Source: Liolophura sinensis (lineage: Eukaryota > Mollusca > Polyplacophora > Chitonida > Chitonidae). From it: a stretch of DNA of 64,000 nucleotides. Every line of letters starts with the position of its first letter. Positions within the stretch are counted from its first letter, which is position 1. The stretch is from the NCBI RefSeq assembly GCF_032854445.1, contig NC_088302.1, forward strand, positions 46,040,521-46,104,520, written 5' to 3'. Made by a program: the position numbers and the translations under genes. Shown piece by piece: positions 13,988 to 24,600 of this stretch. Below the pieces are notes generated by a model. The model was not told the origin of the DNA. It did no database searches and saw only the letters and a list, made by a program, of their open reading frames with translations.

Positions 13988-16745
13988 TAGAAACTTTGAA
14001 CCATATACATTACTTATATCTATGTCGTGTTTCAGGGGCTCGTACTGGTCTACTTGTTCCTGGTGGCCTGGATAGTTCTTCTATCCACCTTAGTCGTTCC
14101 AATCATCGGATACGTGGTACTGTTGTACCTATACGACAGCGAGGGACGCTGCATAGATCTGAGAAATTACGGTAAGATGCTAAATGACACGGTTAGCGTG
14201 AAAACGATGCTTTACACCGATAAATGTAACAATAAAGGTGATGTTTTTGTATGAGGTTACAAGCAGGAATCACCTTGTGCACCTTTCTTTTGAATAACTG
14301 TCTTGGCTAAGGTATGTAGTCATTTCCCAAGAACTCCATTGGACCTTGTATGCAATCACTTATATGGTTTAAATATGTTTACGAGCTGGCTTCCTCTCCG
14401 GTCGTACGTGGGAAGGTCTCGCAGCAACATGCGGATGGTCTTGGATTTCCCCCGGGCTCTGCCCGGTGTCCTCCCATCATAATGCTGGCCGCCGTCGTGT
14501 AAGTGAAATATTCTTGAGTGCGGCGTAAATCACCAATCAAATAAATAAATAAAGAAACAGTCAAATACGTTTAGGGAAATATGAAATATATCAACCAGTC
14601 AAACCATTGAAATCATGAAAGGAACCCTTTTTTTTATCCAATCCTGCTTAAGCCCTCCTTAAACGTGATAGCCAGAAAAGCATTACCTGAAACCAGAGCA
14701 GAAATGATGTATAAACGATGATTTGTTCGTCGGATAGATGACCTTCATGTCTGGCTGTATGACTTACTTTTAGTAATGAGCTCTCATACCATGTTGTAAT
14801 GAATTTTCCGTTATTGTTTTTCTACCCTGTACAGGTCTGTCGGATCATTCGGTGTGTGGCTCAGAATTAACGTTATTCAAAATCGAGGTACGGAGGCAAT
14901 ATGTTGATACCCCGGGTCCATTTTTACGGTGGATTGCTTTGATCGAAAAAAGAATTTTCTGTACTCCTCTGATTTGGTGTCACGAGAGTGGTCGACGGTG
15001 CCCTCGTGTAGTCTTGGATGAAGGTTACAGGGCACGACTTGTGTTTCACCATGCAATATGATATGCCACATGTGGAAAGAGTCAGCCAGTAACTGGCCAA
15101 TATAGGCTCAGGGCCCAACAGTTTCCTCCAATCATAAAACTGGTGGCCATCGTTCAAGTGAAAAATTCTAGAGTACTTACTCGAAGTGAGTAGAGTTGAG
15201 TTGATAGAGAGGTGTATATGTCACCCGAGGTCAAGTGTCTATTTCTTGATCAATCAGGTCGTGTGTTTGAATCTATATAACTTATCCTGTATGAATACGA
15301 CCTTCCGTATACCCTTTATCGAGGTGTGGTTCTGTCCGATTAGTAATGTATGTAATATTCTTCAATCTGGCGCCAGCCACCCATGGAACTAATGCCATGC
15401 ATTCGCCAATAATGAGGACGACGCTGCACTGTGGAGTATGGGATTGTGTCAAAAATTGCTATCGTTGCATGAAAGATAGACAGGGGAAGATGCGGAAAGA
15501 CAAATCTGAAGTGGGTGATGGTTGTCCACTTTTGTCTATAATAAAAAAAGTCACAAATACACAGGATTTCGTTTCATGAATGGTTTGAAGTAAAGTTGTA
15601 TTAAGTAGCGTTCCAGTCTTATGAAAGTAAGTTGCCTAGATACATTACGAGAATCCAGGTCCACGTAATATCTTACCTTATGTTCGGTATTGCTATTATT
15701 CATTGCAGGGTCAGGAGGCATTTATCAGTTTTTCCGTGGCGTATTTTGCTGCCTTACTGGTTATTATAAGTTTGGTAAGTACAACTGATCCGATACGTGT
15801 ACTTTTCTTTTAACTCGCTAGTACCAAGTATAGCAGCAAAAGCTTAAGCAATGTCAAGGTAAATGTTAAAAATCTTAAGAAGTGCTACATATGCATGTTT
15901 ACCTCAGGCTTGCAGACATGTAAGGTACAGTGATACACGATAAGAATATACCATTGTTGGTGAACTGTGTACATATTAACAAACAGTTCCGAATCACAAA
16001 ATTCACGACTTAGCCTCTAGTGTATTAGAATCGGTATTAAGGTAAATGTAAAATGGTAAAATACTGCATGTATCGAACTCATGCAAGTTTTGCAAATATG
16101 TAAAGCACAATACAACGAGTTTGATGTTCCATCGTTGATACCCTGCATATGAACTAATTACCGTGAATTACAAAATGTCTGGGTTCACGTCCCTTTTGTG
16201 TATATAGAATTCATATTAAGGTAAATGTCTTTTTGTTTATTTTGCTTAAGGTTTGCACTCATGTGTTAGCTCTCTGGTTCTGGTTCTGCCAAATCTGATT
16301 TTAATTCATATCCAAGAATCTGCTAACTGTTACCCCTACTAGTAGTCTGAGGATGAGGCATTGGTAAGGCCATGTTTTGGTTGCCTTTAATTTGGTAAAA
16401 GGAAGCACACGTAAATGCCTTGCGGGTATACAGCTACATATATCAATAGTCCAATCTAACTGAGATGAACTTTCCTTCCATCTACCCACGAGAAAGTCTG
16501 TGCCGGTTGAACTTATGTCAGTACATCAGAGTCCCAAGAAACCAACAACAGCACAGATTCTTTGCCTTTTTTGAATTATGTGTTTACTGATAGTTGCTCT
16601 GTGTTTATTGTTGCAGGTAAATTTCATGATATGTATGACATCAAACTTGATGCATTTGAAAGACTCTCGTTATGCCACACTGAATCCCTATCAAGACGAC
16701 GAAATCCACACATCTAAACATTCTATCCTGGAGACAACCATGTGA
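9301..16745 (+). CDS. Proteolipid protein / neuronal glycoprotein M6-family membrane protein (partial, 5' exon missing)
   Basis: Six exons join in phase: 9301-9463, 13429-13588, 14036-14171, 14835-14887, 15709-15774 and 16617-16745 (stop). All have GT donors and AG acceptors. They give 234 residues, close to the usual length for PLP/DM20/M6. The order is a Cys cluster (CEQCLSCL, likely palmitoylated as in PLP), then TM1 in exon 1, TM2 in exon 2, TM3 in exon 3, an outer loop with Cys in GRCIDL and VCGSEL, TM4 in exon 5, and a hydrophilic tail (HLKDSRY). VCGS before TM4 and the tail motif are hallmarks of the family. These proteins organise plasma membrane in neurons and glia; the role in this animal is inferred. 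The first exon here starts with the last two bases of a split codon, so the ATG lies upstream. Only two loop Cys are seen where PLP has four. Confidence 0.9.
9650..9868 (-). mobile_element. Dispersed ~210-bp element (family shared with 39199-39400)
   Basis: It lies in M6 intron 1. It shares with the copies at 39199-39400, 54082-54300 and 55862-56035 the order: agagtaaaac, a segment near gctggcaaat, cctcttgtca, acctcagt-agggttttatt, catgtaaa, and gcagaattaggt. It has no coding capacity. It looks like a non-autonomous element, but I could not define terminal repeats or a target duplication. Confidence 0.65.
10528..10550. repeat. AT microsatellite
   Basis: An uninterrupted alternation of A and T about 23 bases long inside M6 intron 1. 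Confidence 0.9.
13908..13987. repeat. Compound CA/GA microsatellite
   Basis: A (CA)n tract with interruptions passes directly into (GA)n, about 45 bases upstream of the acceptor of M6 exon 3. The pyrimidine tract before that acceptor lies after the repeat, so the splice site itself is not disturbed. Confidence 0.9.
14385..14562 (+). mobile_element. SINE copy
   Basis: This plus-strand copy in M6 intron 3 begins at ctggcttcctctccggtcgt, continues through the central segment (gggctctgcccggtgtcctc) and the conserved 3' part (gtaagtgaaatattcttgag), and ends in an aaataaataaat tail. It is among the least decayed copies here. Confidence 0.88.
15105..15180 (+). repeat. Degenerate SINE fragment
   Basis: The text tttcctccaatcataaaact, then ccatcgttcaagtgaaaaat, parallels the central and 3' parts of the SINE at 14385-14562 with many changes. 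It lies in M6 intron 4. Confidence 0.5.
15840..16225. repeat. Two or more diverged ~180-bp direct copies in M6 intron 5
   Basis: The motif aaggtaaatgt recurs at about 15857, 16039 and 16218. Each is followed by similar ordered text: a gcatgt segment, tgcaa/tgcaga, atgtaa-g-acagt/acaat, and ccat-gttg. The copies are strongly diverged, so this is an old duplication. No exon sequence is included. Confidence 0.5.
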
Positions 16746-17890
16746 TGCTGGCCGCCATATTAGACCGGAAACTTATACGGCAGAGAATCGTTGGCCTTTT
16801 TGCTGATCAATACTCACTTCTCTGACAGTCAGCAATGATATGCACATGTATCTAGAAAGAATACATGGTTTCTGCACAGAATTGGGAGAGGAGAATCGTT
16901 ATTAAGAAACAGGAACTGGTAAATGATTAGTCGCCATGTTGGTTGCCCTCTTTCAGGCATTGACTACTTCCCAATGGGATCTTTAGAATCCAGTATGCTG
17001 AGGATGAACATCACTGATGAGCTGTAAGAAACTGGTGTGAAGTACAAGTCTTCCATTATTTGGAAGCACTGATGGACGAAAAAAGGATGTTGCGGATGGA
17101 GAGGAATGCTTTTGGTGCACACAGTAACGCACGGAAGAAACAAACGTTTTTATTAACCTTCATGGATCTTTTTAGCAAATATTCATGATACATCCGCATT
17201 TTGGATTTGTAATATTATTGATGAAATTCAATACCGACGTCATTTTTGTTTGGTTTCTGTTTAGTCAGAGGTACAGCACTTTTTCAGATTCTTCAAACAT
17301 TGTCACTTTGTTGAGTTGGCTTAGTGGTTTACAAAAGTTAATCGAACATAGTATAAGACATGTTCTAATGTCTTCACTGTCTAAAATGGTAAGTTTTTGA
17401 AGGTTGCGTAGGCCTACAGATCATACCTGCACAGCGTTTATTATTTTTCTTCAGGCCACAAATATTGGTAGACGCGCATTTTTGCAAGACGGTAAAACAA
17501 CGATTTTATCTGCATGTAAATAATTCATGGCATGGCATTTGAACAAAAATAATCAAGGAAAACAGCTGTATGTGCATATTTTAATGGTTTTACACTTAGC
17601 TGTTGTTAAGAAAACCCACAAACTCTGAGGACAGTCTTGTGTGATTGCTTTATTAGGCTATATTGTAAAATTGTCATTATACAGCCAGAAGCTCAGATAC
17701 GTTCACATGATTGGTCATAGTGCAATATGTTACCCACCAACACACCATACTCTTTACAGCGCATGTGCCGCTTTACATCACTACCACCATTAGTCAAGCT
17801 TGACCTTTGGAGCTTGTGAATCGCACGTATGCTTGTTTAGGCAGACCGGGAACTATTTAATCAGCATTCATCAATAAAAGTGTTTTAAGC
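16746..17890 (+). other. Probable 3' untranslated region of the M6-family gene
   Basis: The stop codon ends at 16745 and no further exon is recognisable. A canonical AATAAA lies at 17873-17878 with GT-rich sequence following, which would give a 3' UTR of roughly 1.1 kb. Earlier cleavage sites are possible. Confidence 0.45.
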
Positions 17891-19198
17891 TTTGGGCAAA
17901 ATCACGTTGTACATACTCTAGATAAAGAGGATGCATTTGTACACAGTCTTGTTGAAGACAAAGGTTGAGACGGATTTTTTGTGTTTTTTTTATCCCCCTC
18001 ACGCATCATGTGCATCATTTCTTCTTACAAACGGAACAGTTTATATACTCATGATCTGACAGATTATTGGTCTCAAGTCAACACGAGTCGTGTCCCCTGC
18101 CTGGTGTCTCCGACCTTAGTGTATCTACACAGTACCATATCTGCACAGTTCTATAAAACATCGGGTGTCCTGCATGTCTCGCCCAGTTCAGCCTCACAAG
18201 TGTCTCAGATCTGTATTTGTATGACAGTCGAACAGCATTTTTTAAATAAATGTTCTAGATTTCCTATAGTGTTTTCTTTTACGATAAAATTAACCCATAA
18301 TACAAATTTCATCAATATTTATTATGTATGTTGTTTGTTGTGTTTTTCTTACCGATAATGTAGGCTGCCTTAATCATTCAGAAGTTGTGAGATGAAGTCG
18401 GGTATTTCCTCATGAATTGCATGGCTCAGCAGTGACTAGTGACCCCTTGACGGGTGTGCCCGCATTTACGAAACCATCGATCACTATTCTGGTCACAGAG
18501 TCAGGATTTCTTTGATTGGTGTTACCGTCATATACCTTGAATATACCACCGACCACTGGCAAGTTACAGACGATATGTTACTTAGTTACTTTGTACTGGT
18601 GAAACGCCTTCAGCGAAGATAATTTGACTCGTTCATTGTTCAAGGCCAAAACTCGCGTCACGGCCTTCCCCTATCATGTTTTTTCATTTAACTTTCATGT
18701 TAGGGACGACTTCGCTAATAATGCATTAAGCCTAAGAAAACGGCTTTCTTCATGGGTGTAAACTTAATTACAACCTTTTATGTCAACGTTATTATAAATA
18801 ACTTCAACACACTGAAAAACTGTGTAGTGAAAAACGTTACATCACTTGCTAGGAAGTGATTATTTCAATCGAGCAGTCTGGGTAGAGTATGCACAGGAAA
18901 AGATAAAATTACTGCGTAAAATCGACAAGCTAACAATGACAAGATTACCCGACTGAAATAAATTTCTTTCAAGGCTTAATAAAACGAGAAACTGAAATTA
19001 TAGTCATATACAGGCGAAATGTCTACAGAATGGGGGTTTATAGACTGTTTTGTGTTTTGAACCGTAGTCAAAACTAGTTTACATACACGACAGCGGTCGG
19101 GTTTGCGGCTGGTGAAAACCTACATGTAGCTTCATGACCAGAGTCCGAAGCAAAGAACTGACGTTCCTCGCGTAATTGATGTACCTCCAACCGTATAT
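17891..19198. other. Intergenic, no gene seen
   Basis: This AT-rich stretch between the M6-family gene and the next repeats has only short open frames without family resemblance. I see no tandem repeat or RNA gene. Confidence 0.5.
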
Positions 19199-19460
19199 TT
19201 TTTTATTTAGTTGATAGGAGTTTTACGCCCTACTCAAGAATACTCCACCTATATGACAGCGGCCAGCATTATATGGTGAGAGGAGATCTTAACCAGCGGG
19301 GTGAGGTGGAAACCAACGATTATCTGCAAACTGATGACAGACCTTCACACTTACGAAACCAGCATGAGCTGGACTTGAACTCACAATGATCCCAGCGGTA
19401 AGAACCTCCAGGGTCATTGTGTTGTGCTAGCACGCTAATCACCGCGCCAGGCAGGCCGCT
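19199..19460 (-). mobile_element. Near full-length tRNA-derived SINE
   Basis: Reading the minus strand from 19460, it starts with a tRNA-like head with an A-box-like segment (gcggtgattagcgtgctagc) and a B-box-like gagttcaagtccagc. It continues through the central body (ccagcattat on plus, somewhat diverged) and the tgaatactct-type 3' segment, and ends in an A/T-rich tail. The head identifies the family as tRNA-derived with an internal Pol III promoter. It sits directly upstream of the Penelope-like remnant. Confidence 0.85.
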
Positions 19461-19605
19461 TCTGACACATAAACCCACAGCAATATCAATATTCAACGTG
19501 TCGTTGAGAATCTAGATCGAGATCCGCATGCGGGAAGAGATGCAATAAAAAAATTAATCGGTTAATTTTATATATTGGCACTACTTCAGCCACAATAACA
19601 ACATA

Positions 19606-20400
19606 TTGGAACCAGGAAGCAGTTATGGATTTCGATATAAGAATGAATGGATCCAAATGACAACAAATAGGAAAGGATCCTACGAGCGAAAGGTACTTGA
19701 TTACCTTCAGGGAAAATACGTTATTGTTCCTGCGGACAAAGCTCCTAAGAATATTATATTTGTCTGCAAGATTTATCACTATCAGAGTCTTATGGAGGAG
19801 CTTGATATCACACAAACAACTGCTGCAACATCTACGTATAGCATAAGGACATATACTCTGGAGGAACTATTTATAAAACATCAGTCCCTTGTCAAACAGA
19901 GGAGTATATCCGCACCTTCCCGTCACCTCAACATACTTCAACTTTACTGGATTGCAAAAATGCACCAATCCCTATACAAAGCTTGCTTTATTGCGGGGTC
20001 AAAAAGCTTTACAACCAAACTTGTATCCACTCTCTTAACAAAGGCACTACAAGGAGTACAGTAATTTTTGGGCAAGTACTGTTGTTCAATTGCCAAAAAA
20101 TTCAGGCGTCAACTGTGTCTGGATACTTAAAAGTCTGAACGTTTCAAAAAGAGGAAGCTCAGACACATGTATTGTATACATGTATAAAAAAGTCTATTTC
20201 TCCACTCTCTATACTACTATTCCTCACGCGAATTTAATAAAAAGAATTTCATCACCCACTGTTTCGGTTACATTTATATTAACGTCAAAGTCAACAAAGC
20301 CTTCTTCATTTCCGCTACAAAGGTTACCATTCGTGGGATATTTCGATATTGATCGAGTTGCTTGAATTTTTCATTAATAGCATCTATGTGAATTTCGGAG
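19606..20400 (+). pseudogene. Penelope-like element reverse transcriptase remnant
   Basis: The frame from 19606 to 20064 carries motifs in the order expected of Penelope-like reverse transcriptases: YVIVPADKAPKN near residue 38, a LYWIAKMHQSLYKACFIAG stretch, then TTKLVSTLLTKAL. After a frame change near 20070-20090 the reading resumes with NSGVNCVWILKS and YFSTLYTTIPH, the fingers/palm part. Further stops follow, and I saw no catalytic Asp-Asp motif or GIY-YIG endonuclease. It is a truncated, frameshifted copy. The family call rests on recalled motif order and should be checked by search. Confidence 0.8.
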
Positions 20401-21163
20401 AAACCATATAGGAACAGTGGACAGTGTAAGTAAATACATGTATCTCTGACGCCTATCTTCATGATTGCGTCTAATTCCGCTTAATTCAGAGCTAGGGGAT
20501 TGTATTCATCGTGTTGAATTAGATCGCCACGTTGGATGTATGAATAATTGCAACCAAAGCGCAACTGAGATACATATTTAGTTATCGACAACTGAGATTC
20601 TAGCATGCTACACGATTTGAATACCGATTTCACTCAGTGGCCTAAAACATACCTTGTGTGTTCTCAACATCAATGAAACTGTTGGCTGCTTCTCTTTGCA
20701 GGATTCCATCCTGTTTTCGTACGTTATATACTTCCTTCTTTCTGTGGTGGTTTATGTTAAACGTCATTTTGGGAACGTTATTATTGGTTGACGGCTGGTA
20801 CACGAATGTCTGTTTCGACGCACAGATTAAAGCCATTTAATGAGGCAAAATCATTTAAAATGAAAAAAAAAAATATGCATTAAAATTATGTTTGAAAGGA
20901 CATGGGCTCATTCTGCAAACTAGGGAGCGCTCTCTAGCTACGTTCGTCACCTTTTAGGTCAATCTTGCGGGCTGAGGCTCTATTCTTTTTACCCCAGAGA
21001 CATAAGGTGCTATTAGCTAACAAGTATAAGTGTTGTTCAAGCCAAATTTAGAGCAAGTTATCTACCAGCTATTTTTTTTCTTTCTTTCTTTCTTTTTTGT
21101 ACTGTATCTTTGGGCGGAAATACTATTCCGAAATCTTATAGAAAAAAACATCGTTTTTCAGAG
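20401..21163. other. Unassigned stretch after the retroelement remnant
   Basis: It may include decayed retroelement tail. Short low-complexity runs are visible (poly-A near 20862, TTTC repeats near 21080). No gene is recognised. Confidence 0.4.
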
Positions 21164-21325
21164 AGTTGCATTTATTTATTGGATTGATGTTTTACACCGC
21201 ACTTAAGGCTAGCGTTATGGTGGGAGAAAACCGGACGATGCCCGGGTGAAACCCAAGACCACACGCAGATTGCCGACAGTCCTCTAAAGTTGGATCGGAG
21301 ATGCCAGTATGATCTGGATGAAGAT
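21164..21325 (-). mobile_element. SINE copy, partly decayed
   Basis: On plus it begins with tttatttattggattgatgt, then ttatggtgggagaaaaccgg, and then text matching the proximal body (cggagatgccagtatgatct for ccggagaggaagccagcatg). It lies about 280 bp upstream of the AP5B1 start codon. Confidence 0.75.
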
Positions 21326-21518
21326 TTACAGAATTTTGCACGTAAAAACAAACACATAAATCAGTCTAAGATTCTAAACCGACCATTTATTTTACTTATT
21401 TAAAATATTTTAGTGGAAAAAATATCGTGACTGCGATGAAAATTTCATCCAATCAGATTTGTTATAAAGGAAAAAGGAAGAAAAAAAAATCCGGCAAAAA
21501 AGAAATCACTCGAAGAGC

Positions 21519-21600
21519 GTGAGCTGGATTTGAACTCCTGGAGAGCAGCTACAATTACAAACTGTTGTAGTGACGCGATTGTTGTTGTGGCGCGTAAGCT
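21519..21600 (-). repeat. Possible SINE tRNA-like head next to the AP5B1 start
   Basis: The plus text gagctggatttgaactcc matches the B-box end of the SINE head (gagctggacttgaactcac at 19370-19388 and near 39040). The rest of the head is unclear. If real, it forms part of the AP5B1 5' UTR or promoter. Confidence 0.35.
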
Positions 21601-21603
21601 GTC

Positions 21604-24600
21604 ATGGCGGGTAACCGCCCCACAGAGTTGACAGGTGCTGCGGAATGGAGTGAAACGTTGTATCAGTTGAAACAAGCTTTATCTTTAGGAATCACTGAAA
21701 GAAGAATATCTGACGAATTCTTTGTTTTCGATCTGCTTAAGGTAAGATTATGGGGCTGAAAAAGTTTGACAGCGTTACTCGATCTTGCGCACATTCCCTG
21801 AATTTAAGACTTTAACTGATGACTGGTGAGTAGTGTCACTCACATTTTCGTACGGCGTCATTGAATGCATGGATGTCTTTTCTTTCTCGATGGTGAAAAT
21901 ACGACTGCTGTGCAGACCACCACCGTGTTCTTGGATAACGGCAGAGTGTTGTAGCAGCGTAGCTTGCATCTGTCATTGCGCTAAAATTACATGATGAACT
22001 TCAACCCCATGTATGGGACTCCCGATATACATGACACAATCTTAACATCTCTCTTAATGGCCATAATCGTATACAGAAACCCAAGCCGTACTACTAACCC
22101 AACATGAGGAGGGTTCCGAGTCCGGAAGTAGTGATCCATCTAAGTATACAGCTTTACATTGTAATTTATTGCGAAATTACTGAAGGAAACAAACCATAAG
22201 AATGCAGTAAACGGCAAAAGCACCTGCTGTATTATGACCATGTAAAAATAATTAAGGCAGTTACTGGTTTATTGTACTAAAATATAAATTCTGTATATGA
22301 ACTGCAGATATTTGTATTATTATGTCACCAGGGTGTGTGTGAAGATGGCGTACAGGAAGTGACCAGAGTCCAGCTGCTTACATTCCTGGAGGAGCATGGG
22401 CAACTTCTTATTCAGCAAGACAAGTAGCCACTCAGTTTATCACAAATTCATTACATTTATTGCAGAAACTTTCTTTTTTGTGAAAAGAAATTCTTCCCTT
22501 TATATAATTTCAACTCTGAAGGCTCGTAAAGACAATATGGATGTGTGCAAGACTGTGTTAGATGTGATTTTTGTTCGGTAAATTCTAAGAACTATGAATG
22601 TAATACTCTAATGCCCATTTTTGTTCGAGATAAATCTGTCTGTATAATCCATTTGGATTCTCATCTGAAAGCTTTAACATTTCTTATTTTGATATTGATA
22701 AATCTGTATTTTATTTTTTGCAGTGTTGAGCAAGTTCTGGCCTCCTTACTTGACATATTTCAACAGGGACAGAAAACAGGAACGAGTGGGCCATTTCTGT
22801 GTCAAGTGTTGACCACACTGACCACTATACTAGTTGAGTTTGACCAGCTGGTGAGGAGGGTTACTCAATACATTATTTCTGTAATCTGTTAATTAAAAAA
22901 ACACATGTTTTCATATTATGGCCAAGTGGGTGAGATATACAAATATTGTTGCGACATAAAGGCATTTAATGCACAGGCATGTTTAGTTTTGGAGATTTCT
23001 TTCTTGAGATATCTAGCTCCATACCAGGAGCCTGCTCCTCTGTTTTTGAATCCAGCTGTAGGCCCTTGTCAGGTGATTTGTGTGGTGCCTGGCAAAGTAC
23101 AGTGGTTTCCTCCAAGTTCTCTCAGATTTCCTCCACACATCAAACTGATGTAAAGTGATGTAAAGTAAAGCTGGTTGTACTAAGACACAAAATTGACATG
23201 TTTAGCAATGAAATTAAGAAATCAAGCACTGTTTCCACAAGTTGGGAGAGATGCTAGGCTGGTGCTAAGTATGGTCACTAAGTTTAAATTTTTTCTTAGT
23301 ATTTTGATTGGCATGTTTGTGGCAGTTTCTTTGATAACAAAATAAGTTTGATGTTGAAAGGTGAAATGTATCCTCATCAGTATTTACATCAGTTTTTAGT
23401 GTATTATATAACTAAAATATTGTTATGAATATGACTCTTATGTGAAAACATGCTACACGTTAAATAATTGCAGGAGTTGTTAATGTTTTGTTAAATGTTC
23501 AATTTGAACCTTGATAAACCTCTGCTTACAGGGTAAGGCTGTTGATATCTGTCAGCGTATATTGGAAACACTGTTAACAATCGTGTCCCAGGTGAATGAC
23601 ACAGCTCAACTTCTCCTCCGCTCTCATGCCTGTTCTTGTCTTCTAGAACTGGAGATTAGCTATCCTGTAAGTATCCTGAAAAAATAAGTTATCATCATCT
23701 AAGAATTGAAACTGTATTCATGCAAAGGTATTGCATTGAGCATTTTTTAAATGTGTGCATTGTTAAGTGCTATCAGCCATAGATGAGTGATGATATTTGT
23801 TATGACTACTTGTATGTCACAGACACTGTTGAGGAACAAACTAGAGTGCCTGTACAGTGCTGTGAAGGCAGAGAGGAGCTGGCTATATGAAGACTATGTA
23901 TGCCTGTTGACCTGCGTTCTACAGCATGCCCTGGCTGCCCTGGTTACATCAGGTGACAAGTAAGTGTACTATTATGTGACCAAGGGTCCTTGTTACCACA
24001 GGTGACTGGTGAGTGGTTATGTGCCCTGGCAGTCCTGATTACATAGGTGACTTGTCAGTGGTTATGTGCCCTGGCAGCCGTGCTTACCACAGGTGACTGG
24101 TGAATGGTTATGTGCCCTGGCCGCCCTGGTTACCACAGGTGACTGGTGAGTGGTTATGTGCCCTGGCAGCCCTGGTTACCACAGGTGACTGGTGAGTGGT
24201 TATGTGCCCTGGCAGCCCTGGTTACCACAGGTGACTGGTGAATGGTTATGTGCCCTGGCAGTCCTGGGTACCACAGGTGACTGGTGAATGGTTATGTGCC
24301 CTGGCAGCCACAGGTGACTGGTGAATGGTTATGTGCCCTGGCAGCCCTGGTTACCACAGGTGACTGGTGAATGGTTATGTGCCCCGGCAGCCCTGATTAC
24401 CACAGATGACTGGTGAATGGTTACGTGCCCTGGCAGCCCTGGTTACATAGGTGACTTGTGAGTGGTTATGTGCCCTGGCCACCCTGGTTACCACAGGTGA
24501 CTGGTGAGTGGTTATGTGCCCTGGCAGCCGTGCTTACCACAGGTAACTGGTGAGTGGTTATGTGCCCTGGCAGCAAAGGTTACCACAGGTGACTGGTGAG

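Noticed and set aside
13454..13990. A 178-codon frame starting inside M6 exon 2
   Set aside because: Only the first part is the real exon; the rest reads through the intron donor at 13589 into the CA/GA repeat.
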